Shown: piece by piece, positions 7,165-12,528 of the stretch
Position numbering within the stretch: the first letter of the stretch is position 1
How the letters are laid out: each line of letters begins with the position of its first letter
From: an uncultured Collinsella sp.
GTDB taxonomy: Bacteria > Actinomycetota > Coriobacteriia > Coriobacteriales > Coriobacteriaceae
Assembly (NCBI GenBank): GCA_902475825.1
Contig: CABSBA010000026.1
Coordinates: forward strand, 1-12,528
Direction of reading: 5' to 3'
DNA length: 12,528 bases
The notes under the pieces: model-generated
Databases searched by the model: none
Told to the model about the DNA's origin: nothing
The model's input: only the letters and a program-made list of their open reading frames with translations
Program-made: the position numbers and the translations under genes

Positions 7165-7192
7165 TTGATGAGTTGATGATATCTGTTAAATG
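7165..7192 (+). promoter_or_regulatory. Weak candidate promoter for the membrane protein gene
   Basis: TTGATG (7165-7170) and TAAATG (7187-7192) are 16 bases apart, in the most AT-rich part of the divergent region, about 77 bases upstream of the start at 7269. TTGATG occurs twice (also at 7173-7178), so the exact -35 is ambiguous. Confidence 0.25.
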
Positions 7193-7268
7193 TCACGTAC
7201 GATTCACATCTGGTGGGTACCCTGATGGCTACATGAAACGAAGCAGATTTACACCGGGAGGGCCCCGT

Positions 7269-8213
7269 ATGACAACCAAGTACACCGACGCGCCGCGCAC
7301 ACGCGTCATGACACCAGCCGCGCTCAACAACGGCGTTCACGAAAACCATTCCATCGGACAGACCATGGCCATCGCGCCCAAAAAGGGCCTGTTCGATGAC
7401 ATTTCCATTCCCCAGATCATCGCCGGCGCCGCAGCCGCCGCCACGAGCGTCGCGCTTGCTTCCAAGATTGGTATTGCCGGTTCAGTAATTGGCGCCGCCG
7501 TGAGCTCGGTCATCACCGTTGTGTCCTCGCAGGTCTACCGCCACTTTATCTCTGCCAGCGCCAAAGCCCTCAAAGGTACGCACGCCGACGTCGACTACCC
7601 CGCCGGCGCCTATGAGCCCGTTGAGTTTGATGCCGAGGAGCACCTGGGCGGCGCCGCGACTACGCAGGAGATGCGCCAGATTGCGGGGCGCGCGACCACG
7701 GCGCGCGTCGCTCCCAACAGCCTGCGCGCCAAGGCGGCGGCAGAGCGCAGCCAGACGCAAAAGAAGGTCATCATCTTCTCAATCGCCATCGCCATCGTCG
7801 CGGTCATCGCCTGCACCGGTGCCATCCTTATCACCACCGCCGGTGAGGGTCTGGGCGAGCGTCCCGAGCCAATCCTTTCATCGCACACGACCGAGCACGA
7901 CGCGGATAACACCGGTCAATCGCAAAACCAGCAGGACGACTCGCAGGGCACCTCCGCATCCACCGACTCGTCCTCGAACACCCCTGATCAGTCGCAGAAC
8001 GCTGATTCCTCTGCGAACAGCGGCGGCACGCAATCCGGCACGACCGACTCAAGCCAAACGACTGACGGCTCTCAGCCGAGCACGGGTGACCAGACGAGCG
8101 GCAATACATCGGGCACGAGTTCCACCGACAATAACAACACCGACAGCTCGAGCGGAACCGCGTCCGACACGGCATCTGACAGCTCGAGCCAAGGCACGGC
8201 ATCGGGCAACTAA
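7269..8213 (+). CDS. Unknown membrane protein with Ser/Thr/Asn/Asp-rich tail
   Basis: I do not recognise this 314-residue protein. It has a polar N-terminus (1-45), an Ala/Val/Gly-rich hydrophobic stretch (about 48-87) long enough for one or two membrane passes, and a polar basic-acidic middle (90-165). A clear membrane segment follows at about 167-191 (KKVIIFSIAIAIVAVIACTG...), then a tail (about 203-314) almost entirely Ser, Thr, Gly, Asp, Asn and Gln. The tail has no LPXTG motif and is probably disordered; by the positive-inside rule it would lie outside the cell, after the KK at 165-166. The tail DNA has small repeats, such as GACAGCTCGAGC at 8142-8153 and 8178-8189. I chose the ATG at 7269 because GGGAGGG lies 6 bases upstream; an in-frame extension to 7173 has no comparable site. 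It is divergent from nadE and followed by a strong hairpin terminator. Confidence 0.75.
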   Translation: MTTKYTDAPRTRVMTPAALNNGVHENHSIGQTMAIAPKKGLFDDISIPQIIAGAAAAATSVALASKIGIAGSVIGAAVSSVITVVSSQVYRHFISASAKALKGTHADVDYPAGAYEPVEFDAEEHLGGAATTQEMRQIAGRATTARVAPNSLRAKAAAERSQTQKKVIIFSIAIAIVAVIACTGAILITTAGEGLGERPEPILSSHTTEHDADNTGQSQNQQDDSQGTSASTDSSSNTPDQSQNADSSANSGGTQSGTTDSSQTTDGSQPSTGDQTSGNTSGTSSTDNNNTDSSSGTASDTASDSSSQGTASGN

Positions 8214-8247
8214 GCACGTTTGCCCCTCATAGATAACCGACCTGTAT

Positions 8248-8281
8248 AACGGGCGCGAACCGGCAACGGTCGCGTCCGTTT
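8248..8281 (+). terminator. Terminator after the membrane protein gene
   Basis: AACGGGCGCG (8248-8257) pairs with CGCGTCCGTT (8271-8280) with one G-T pair. After a bulged A, ACCG/CGGT closes a GCAA tetraloop of the stable GNRA class. Only three T's follow, so termination efficiency is uncertain, but it lies 35 bases after the stop codon and before a new promoter. Confidence 0.7.
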
Positions 8282-8314
8282 GCCTTGGGCGACGAGATGG
8301 CAAGCCCCACGCGA

Positions 8315-8323
8315 TGGTAAGAT
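8315..8323 (+). promoter_or_regulatory. Extended -10 promoter of the 8352 gene
   Basis: TGGTAAGAT gives a TGn extension followed by TAAGAT (5/6 to the -10 box), 28 bases before the ATG at 8352. No clear -35 is seen, which is acceptable for an extended -10 promoter. The leader would be short, about 20 bases. Confidence 0.5.
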
Positions 8324-8351
8324 GCTTTGGTGTGTAAAGAGGAGATTTGCC

Positions 8352-9671
8352 ATGAGCAAGACAATAGTTAAGCCCACGCTATCGCTGGGCAACCACATCT
8401 ATCTGTATCGTCTGCTGCGCGACGCGATTGGGTGCGGCAAGCAAACGTTTATGACGCAGGTCGAGGAGGCACTCGCTGCTGGTGACATGGTCGCTTATGA
8501 CCTGGGCTTTGAGTCCACGCGCGAGCTGCTCGAGGAGCTCGACGACTGCATTAGACTGACCGTCTTTAAGGGCGGTCGCCTGTATGCCACCGTCATCGCC
8601 AACGATACCTGGGATGCCGCCCTTGCCAAGGGCGAGGACAAGCCCAAGGCAGCCAAGGGAGCCAAGCAGTCCTACAAAAAGAAAAAGCGCGGCGAGAAGG
8701 ACCTCAAGGCCGTGCGCCCCAAGCACGTTAAGCGTCCCGAGCCCGAAGCCATGGTTGAAGCCGCGCCGGAACCCGAGCCCGAGGCAGAGATCGAAGTCGC
8801 TATTGAGGTAACAGCAGAAGCCGAAACCGAAATCGCCGCCACGACCGATCCCAAAGTCATATCCGAGCAGGAAGCCACTGCGGAGCTCGACGAGGCTCCC
8901 AAGTCGACAACCGAAGAAGCCGCTGACCAGCCTGAGACGTCTGCGTTCCAAAACAGCGATGTCTTTGGCGACGACTTTGGCGACGAGGCTGAGGACGATC
9001 AGTCCGACGAGCCCGCCGATCAAGACGCTACCGAGTCGACGCCGGGACCCGAGACGCCGCAGCCTGCCATCTCGCTTACGGTCGTCTATGACCCCGAGAA
9101 CGCCAACGCCGGCATCACCACCATGGCATCCACGCCCATCGAAGCAAAGTCGAGCGTCGAGAATGAGAACGCGACGCAGGTTGAGGTTGAAGCCGCAGTT
9201 GCAGACGCGCCCGTCACCGTGAAGCCCGCAGATTCCGAGGTCAAGCCGGAAGTAACGCCGGAGCCCGCACCCGTCATCGAATCCGTGCCCGCCGCTGCTT
9301 GCGACCAAATTCCCGCACCGGCACCGGCTCCGGTCCCCGCTGCAGTACCGGCCCCCACACCTGCAGCGCCCGCCATCCCCGAGGACTTCCCCGTCGATTT
9401 CGCAACCGAAGTCTTCTGCCCCGGCCCGCTTCTGCACCAGCTGTCGACCTATCTCCCCTACGGCGCCGACACGCTCGGCATCGTCGGCGAGTACTACTGG
9501 ATCGCCCGCGAACGCAGCACCATCGAGGCCGCGCGAAACCGCGCAAGCTTCCCCCTGCGCTACACGCAGGCCGGCGAGCGCCGCGAAGTCACCGTGCGTA
9601 TCCGCCGCAACACCACCGGCGGCCTCGGAGCCGCCTGGACCATCGATAAAGTCGAGCCTTCTACCAAGTAG
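8352..9671 (+). CDS. Unknown protein: small N-domain, long acidic linker, C-domain
   Basis: I do not recognise this 439-residue protein. Residues 1-92 look folded: helices (NHIYLYRLLRDAI, FMTQVEEALAAGD), then DLGFESTRELLEELDDCIRL and a strand-like RLYATVI. This pattern resembles a winged-helix or LOTUS/OST-HTH-like fold, but only by eye. Residues 95-130 are Lys-rich (SYKKKKRGEK) and could bind nucleic acid or acidic partners. Residues about 130-342 are low complexity, rich in Glu, Ala, Pro, Thr and Val, with a run of alternating Ala-Pro near the end, and are probably disordered. Residues 343-439 form a second folded region (FATEVFCPGPLLHQLSTYLPYG, EYYWIARERSTIEAARNRA, then strands VTVRIRRNT and AAWTIDKVE). 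No signal peptide or membrane segment is seen. AGAGGAG lies 7 bases before the ATG at 8352; a TTG extension to 8280 overlaps the terminator and is rejected. Confidence 0.78.
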   Translation: MSKTIVKPTLSLGNHIYLYRLLRDAIGCGKQTFMTQVEEALAAGDMVAYDLGFESTRELLEELDDCIRLTVFKGGRLYATVIANDTWDAALAKGEDKPKAAKGAKQSYKKKKRGEKDLKAVRPKHVKRPEPEAMVEAAPEPEPEAEIEVAIEVTAEAETEIAATTDPKVISEQEATAELDEAPKSTTEEAADQPETSAFQNSDVFGDDFGDEAEDDQSDEPADQDATESTPGPETPQPAISLTVVYDPENANAGITTMASTPIEAKSSVENENATQVEVEAAVADAPVTVKPADSEVKPEVTPEPAPVIESVPAAACDQIPAPAPAPVPAAVPAPTPAAPAIPEDFPVDFATEVFCPGPLLHQLSTYLPYGADTLGIVGEYYWIARERSTIEAARNRASFPLRYTQAGERREVTVRIRRNTTGGLGAAWTIDKVEPSTK

Positions 9672-9672
9672 C

Positions 9673-9709
9673 AAAAAGGGACGATAACCCTCAAGGTTAT
9701 CGTCCCTTT
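9673..9709. terminator. Bidirectional terminator between convergent genes
   Basis: AAAGGGACGATAACC (9675-9689) and GGTTATCGTCCCTTT (9695-9709) form a perfect 15-bp stem with a 5-base loop. Flanking A's and T's give a T-run on both strands (TTTCTCGTT on plus, five T's on minus). It serves the plus-strand gene ending at 9671 and ettA ending at 9733. Confidence 0.93.
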
Positions 9710-9732
9710 CTCGTTAGGTCACCCGAGCTCGA

Positions 9733-11412
9733 CTAGTCACGCGTCAGCTTGCGGTGAATACGATGCGGCTGGGCTGCGTCCTCGCCCAGGCGCTCGATGC
9801 GGTTGGCCTGATAGGCCTCGAAGTTGCCCTCGAACCAATACCAGTTGCCCGGATTCTCGTCGGTGCCCTCCCACGCGAGGATGTGCGTGGCGACGCGGTC
9901 CAGGAACATACGGTCGTGGCTAATGACCACCGAGCAGCCCGGGAACTCGAGCAGCGCCGCTTCGAGCGAGGACAGCGTCTCGACATCGAGGTCGTTCGTG
10001 GGCTCGTCGAGGAGCAGCAGGTTGCCGCCCTGCTTGAGCGTGAGCGCCAGGTTCAGACGGTTGCGCTCGCCACCGGAGAGTACGCCAGCGCGCTTCTGCT
10101 GGTCCTGGCCCTTAAAGCCAAAACTCGCCACATAAGCGCGGCTCGGAACCTCAGTCTCGCCGACCATCATGTGGTCCAGGCCGTCCGAGACGACCTCCCA
10201 CAGGTTCTTATCGGGGTCGATGCCGGAACGGTTCTGGTCGACGTAAGAGATCTTGACAGTCTCGCCCACCTCGAGCTCGCCCGAAGTCAGCGGCTCCAGG
10301 CCCACAATCGTCTTGAACAGCGTGGTCTTGCCCACACCGTTGGGGCCGATGACGCCCACGATGCCGTTGCGCGGCAGGGTGAACGAAAGGTCATCGATGA
10401 GCACGCGACCGTCGAATTCCTTGTGCAGATGATGAGCCTCGAGCACCTTGTTGCCCAGACGCGGGCCCACAGGGATGCGGATGTCGGTCCAGTCGAGCTT
10501 CTGGCTTGCGCGGGCCTCGGCCTCCATCTCCTCGTAGCGAGCCAGACGGGCCTTGTTCTTGGCCTGACGGGCCTTGGGCGAGCTGCGCACCCACTCGAGC
10601 TCGGCCTCCATGCGCTTGGCGAGTTTGGCGTCACGGTTGCCCTGAGCCTCGATACGGGCGGCCTTGGTCTCCAGATACGTGGAGTAGTTGCCCTTGTAGG
10701 GATAAAGGTGACCGCGGTCGACCTCGCAGATCCACTCGGCAACGTTATCCAAGAAGTAGCGGTCGTGCGTAACGGCCAGCACTGCACCCTGGTAGTTGTG
10801 CAGGAAATGCTCGAGCCACAGGATCGACTCGGCGTCCAGGTGGTTCGTGGGCTCGTCGAGCAACAGCAGGTCGGGAGCCTCGAGCAGCAGCTTGCACAGG
10901 GCCACGCGACGGCGCTCGCCGCCAGAGAGCACGTTGACCGGCATGTCGGAATCGGGCAGCTGCAGAGCGTCCATGGCCTGGCCGAGTTTGGAATCGATAT
11001 CCCAGCCGTCGGCGGCATCAATCTCGTCCTGGAGCTTGCCCATCTCAGCCATGAGGGCGTCCATGTCACAGTCCGGGTCGCACATCTCCTCGCCGATCTT
11101 ATTGAAGCGATCGACCTTGGCAATCATGTCGCCAAACGCCATGCGCACGTTCTCGATGACGGTCTTGTCATCGTCGAGCGGCGGCTCCTGCTGCAGGATA
11201 CCCACGGTGTAGCCGGGAGTGAGCCTAGCATCGCCGTTGGAGACCTCCTCGATACCGGCCATGATCTTGAGCAGGGTCGACTTGCCCATACCGTTGGGGC
11301 CCACGACGCCGATCTTGGCACCGGGGTAGAAGCTCAGGGTCACGTCGTCAAGGATTACCTTGTCGCCATGGGCCTTGCGAGCCTGATACATCTGGTAGAT
11401 AAACTCCGCCAT
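9733..11412 (-). CDS. ettA: Energy-dependent translational throttle protein EttA (ABC-F)
   Basis: This soluble ABC-F ATPase binds the ribosomal E site and gates the first elongation steps according to ATP/ADP level. The 559-residue protein has two ATP-binding cassettes and no membrane segments. Cassette 1: Walker A GPNGMGKST (38-46), signature LSGGE (162-166), Walker B LLLLDE with Glu187. Cassette 2: GPNGVGKTT (356-364), LSGGE (445-449), LLLLDE with Glu470. An arm insertion lies at about 95-140. The inter-domain linker, with basic KARQAKNKARLARYEEM (280-296), is the P-site tRNA-contacting motif typical of the family. The N-terminus MAEFIYQMYQARK and the length near 555 fit EttA rather than Uup, resistance factors or other ABC-F groups. 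The Shine-Dalgarno (AAAGGA) lies about 12 bases from the ATG, a long spacing. It is transcribed toward the bidirectional terminator. Confidence 0.93.
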   Translation of the reverse strand: MAEFIYQMYQARKAHGDKVILDDVTLSFYPGAKIGVVGPNGMGKSTLLKIMAGIEEVSNGDARLTPGYTVGILQQEPPLDDDKTVIENVRMAFGDMIAKVDRFNKIGEEMCDPDCDMDALMAEMGKLQDEIDAADGWDIDSKLGQAMDALQLPDSDMPVNVLSGGERRRVALCKLLLEAPDLLLLDEPTNHLDAESILWLEHFLHNYQGAVLAVTHDRYFLDNVAEWICEVDRGHLYPYKGNYSTYLETKAARIEAQGNRDAKLAKRMEAELEWVRSSPKARQAKNKARLARYEEMEAEARASQKLDWTDIRIPVGPRLGNKVLEAHHLHKEFDGRVLIDDLSFTLPRNGIVGVIGPNGVGKTTLFKTIVGLEPLTSGELEVGETVKISYVDQNRSGIDPDKNLWEVVSDGLDHMMVGETEVPSRAYVASFGFKGQDQQKRAGVLSGGERNRLNLALTLKQGGNLLLLDEPTNDLDVETLSSLEAALLEFPGCSVVISHDRMFLDRVATHILAWEGTDENPGNWYWFEGNFEAYQANRIERLGEDAAQPHRIHRKLTRD

Positions 11413-11439
11413 TTGTCTGTTTTATCCTTTCTACCTGCT

Positions 11440-11476
11440 GTTTCCATATTCTTGTTTCGCTTTAGTGGAAACGAAA
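11440..11476. repeat. Overlapping inverted repeats upstream of ettA
   Basis: GTTTCC (11440-11445) is inverted at GGAAAC (11467-11472), and TTTCG (11455-11459) is inverted at CGAAA (11472-11476). The two pairings cross and share base 11472, so they cannot both form as simple stems. They lie 28-64 bases before the ettA start and could be an operator or alternative leader structures. Confidence 0.4.
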
Positions 11477-11503
11477 TGAGGAAACCGGCTCTGAAGCTTA
11501 ACG

Positions 11504-11523
11504 AAAAAGGGGCATGGTTGCCC
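11504..11523 (-). terminator. Probable terminator of the sdpRI operon
   Basis: On the minus strand GGGCA pairs with TGCCC around a 4-base ACCA loop, followed by C and five T's (11508-11504). The stem is short, though an alternative AGGGG/CCCCT pairing is possible. It lies about 75 bases past the SdpI stop and upstream of ettA. Confidence 0.5.
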
Positions 11524-11596
11524 ACACCCCCTAATACTACCTGGGAAAAGTCCCCCGGAACACACTATGAACTGCGTACGCTAGTTTTCCGCAACC

Positions 11597-12301
11597 TTAA
11601 CGAGCGGCTCGCTGCGATTTACGCCACAGCAGATACGAGTAGACGTAGACGGCTCCAACCGAACCAAACGCCAGCACCGCAATCACCGCGGCGACGACTT
11701 CACTCGAAAGCACGCTACCCGCCACGCCCATCACAATCAGGCCAAAGCCCAGCACCATAAAGCAGGCACCGCCAAAGCGCTGCGTACGGCGCCAGTTCTC
11801 GGGATCGGCAAGCGCCCAAGGCGTCTTGATACCGAGCGTATAGTTCTGCTTCACACGCGGCAAGTAGTTGCCTACGCCGATGAACAGCAAACCGACAACA
11901 CCGGAAATCAGCACGTTAACCGAACCGACCGCCGGCACCACGCCCCAGACCGTAAGCTCTCCCAGCCAGCTTATAGCGCACATGAACAAGGTGAAGGCGA
12001 TTACGAAGCCCTGATAGAACTTGCCCGAGGTTCGATATGCCTCACCTTTGGGATCGATGCGCGGCACCACGCAGAACATTGCGAGAAGCACCAGAGGCAG
12101 CACGCCGAGCGCGGAGGCCATCCAGCTGGGACCCCAACCGTCGACGGCGCCGTTCGCGCCCCAGTGCGTGGGAATCTGCCCAGGCAAGCTCGGCATCACC
12201 ATGAGGTGCGCTACGACATTGGCGACGCACAGAGCGATCAGCGCAATCCACACACGCCGCGATACCCCCGTGGCGTGAATGCCCTTGTTTTCGTTATTCA
12301 T
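11597..12301 (-). CDS. sdpI: SdpI family membrane protein (immunity-type)
   Basis: This 234-residue integral membrane protein has about six hydrophobic segments (near 16-36, 60-80, 99-119, 127-147, 177-197, 200-222). The N-terminal part carries a DUF1648 pattern (LPGQIPTHWGANGAVDGWG, 39-57). The C-terminal half carries the SdpI signature around NYTLGIKTPWALADPENWRRTQR (153-175), between the fourth and fifth membrane segments. In Bacillus subtilis SdpI protects against the SdpC cannibalism peptide and sequesters the SdpR repressor at the membrane; many homologues elsewhere have no assigned toxin. I chose the ATG at 12301: GGAAGG lies 8 bases upstream inside sdpR, and the start overlaps the sdpR stop (ATGAATAA), so translation is probably coupled. 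An upstream in-frame ATG at 12343 lies deeper inside sdpR and is less likely. No Sdp toxin gene is visible here. Confidence 0.9.
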   Translation of the reverse strand: MNNENKGIHATGVSRRVWIALIALCVANVVAHLMVMPSLPGQIPTHWGANGAVDGWGPSWMASALGVLPLVLLAMFCVVPRIDPKGEAYRTSGKFYQGFVIAFTLFMCAISWLGELTVWGVVPAVGSVNVLISGVVGLLFIGVGNYLPRVKQNYTLGIKTPWALADPENWRRTQRFGGACFMVLGFGLIVMGVAGSVLSSEVVAAVIAVLAFGSVGAVYVYSYLLWRKSQRAAR

Positions 12302-12528
12302 CCTTATCACCTTCCGTGTTTGTAAAGCCCATAAACCAACCAATCAAATCCTGCATGACGGTGGTATTTAAGCTGTATACGATGTTTTGGCCATGGCGCT
12401 CGTCGGTCACCAACCCGGCGTTTTTGAGCGTCGCCAAGTGATGGCTCAACGACGGCTTGCTGATGTCAAAATGCTCGGCAAGCTCCCCGGCCGTGCGATT
12501 GCCCTCGCGCAGCAGTTCCAAAATGTGA
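12294..12528 (-). CDS. sdpR: SdpR-type ArsR family repressor, 5' end cut by window
   Basis: The frame is open to the window edge (12528) and begins mid-protein with HILELLREGNRTAGELAEHF, so roughly the first 15-25 residues lie outside. A TTG at 12521 is internal and unlikely to be the start. The visible 77 residues hold a winged helix-turn-helix: EHFDISKPSLSHHLATLKNAGLV is the recognition region, and DERHGQNIVYSLN is the beta wing. The C-terminal helix DLIGWFMGF is typical of SdpR. No ArsR metal-binding cysteine pair is seen in the visible part. Family members repress their own operon and are titrated by SdpI at the membrane. The stop overlaps the sdpI start by 8 bases. The promoter and operator lie beyond the window. 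Confidence 0.88.
   Translation of the reverse strand, partial: HILELLREGNRTAGELAEHFDISKPSLSHHLATLKNAGLVTDERHGQNIVYSLNTTVMQDLIGWFMGFTNTEGDKDE

Noticed and set aside
5266..7176. Long open plus-strand frame opposite nadE
   Set aside because: It mirrors nadE codon bias, shows no motifs and lacks a convincing ribosome binding site.
7931..8210. Ser-rich tail region as a CRISPR or tandem repeat array
   Set aside because: Repeats are short, irregular and codon-based, with no constant repeat-spacer pattern.
8379..9674. Open minus-strand frame opposite the unknown gene at 8352
   Set aside because: It is Gly/Leu/Arg-rich with no Shine-Dalgarno and runs into the bidirectional terminator. The plus-strand frame has a strong Shine-Dalgarno, promoter and terminator. 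Since the plus-strand protein is itself unknown, this rejection is slightly less certain than the others.
9754..11760. Very long open plus-strand frame opposite ettA
   Set aside because: It is antisense to a confidently identified ABC-F gene. High-GC codon use on one strand often leaves the opposite strand open, and the translation has no recognisable motifs.
12294..12521. TTG at 12521 as the true start of sdpR
   Set aside because: The frame continues upstream to the window edge with family-typical residues (HILELLREG), so the gene is cut off rather than starting there.

Overview
This is a GC-rich window (roughly 60% GC by eye) with compact genes, almost all with a good Shine-Dalgarno. Gene content and protein style suggest a gut actinobacterium of the Coriobacteriia, most likely Collinsella or a close relative. 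That assignment comes from recognising the proteins; no database search was run.

Layout. 1-247: a gene-poor left edge with several hairpins, a possible frameshifted coding remnant and the terminator of the first gene. 248-1252 (-): NA37-family nucleoid-associated protein. 1364-2524 (-): Mbeg1-like/DUF2974 alpha/beta hydrolase. 2652-3602 (-): L-lactate dehydrogenase with its own terminator. 3804-4967 (-): class I/II PLP aminotransferase. 5086-7065 (-): glutamine-dependent NAD+ synthetase. A divergent intergenic region follows. 7269-8213 and 8352-9671 (+) are two proteins of unknown function, each with a long disordered low-complexity region. They end at a bidirectional terminator facing 9733-11412 (-), the ABC-F translation factor EttA. 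11597-12301 (-) is an SdpI-family membrane protein, overlapped by 12294-12528 (-), the 3' part of an SdpR-type ArsR repressor cut by the window edge.

How the genes fit together. Most are housekeeping: NAD+ synthesis and NAD-dependent lactate formation are metabolically linked, EttA tunes translation to the energy state, and the aminotransferase handles amino acids. The sdpR-sdpI pair is a translationally coupled two-gene operon like the Bacillus sdpRI immunity/autorepressor module, with no toxin gene visible here. I see no CRISPR array, tRNA, rRNA, insertion sequence or phage gene.

I found no convincing new multi-gene system. The best leads are the structured leader with a complete intrinsic terminator just before the aminotransferase start, a similar hairpin before the lactate dehydrogenase start, two copies of a short interspersed repeat around the DUF2974 gene, and the two unknown proteins on the plus strand.
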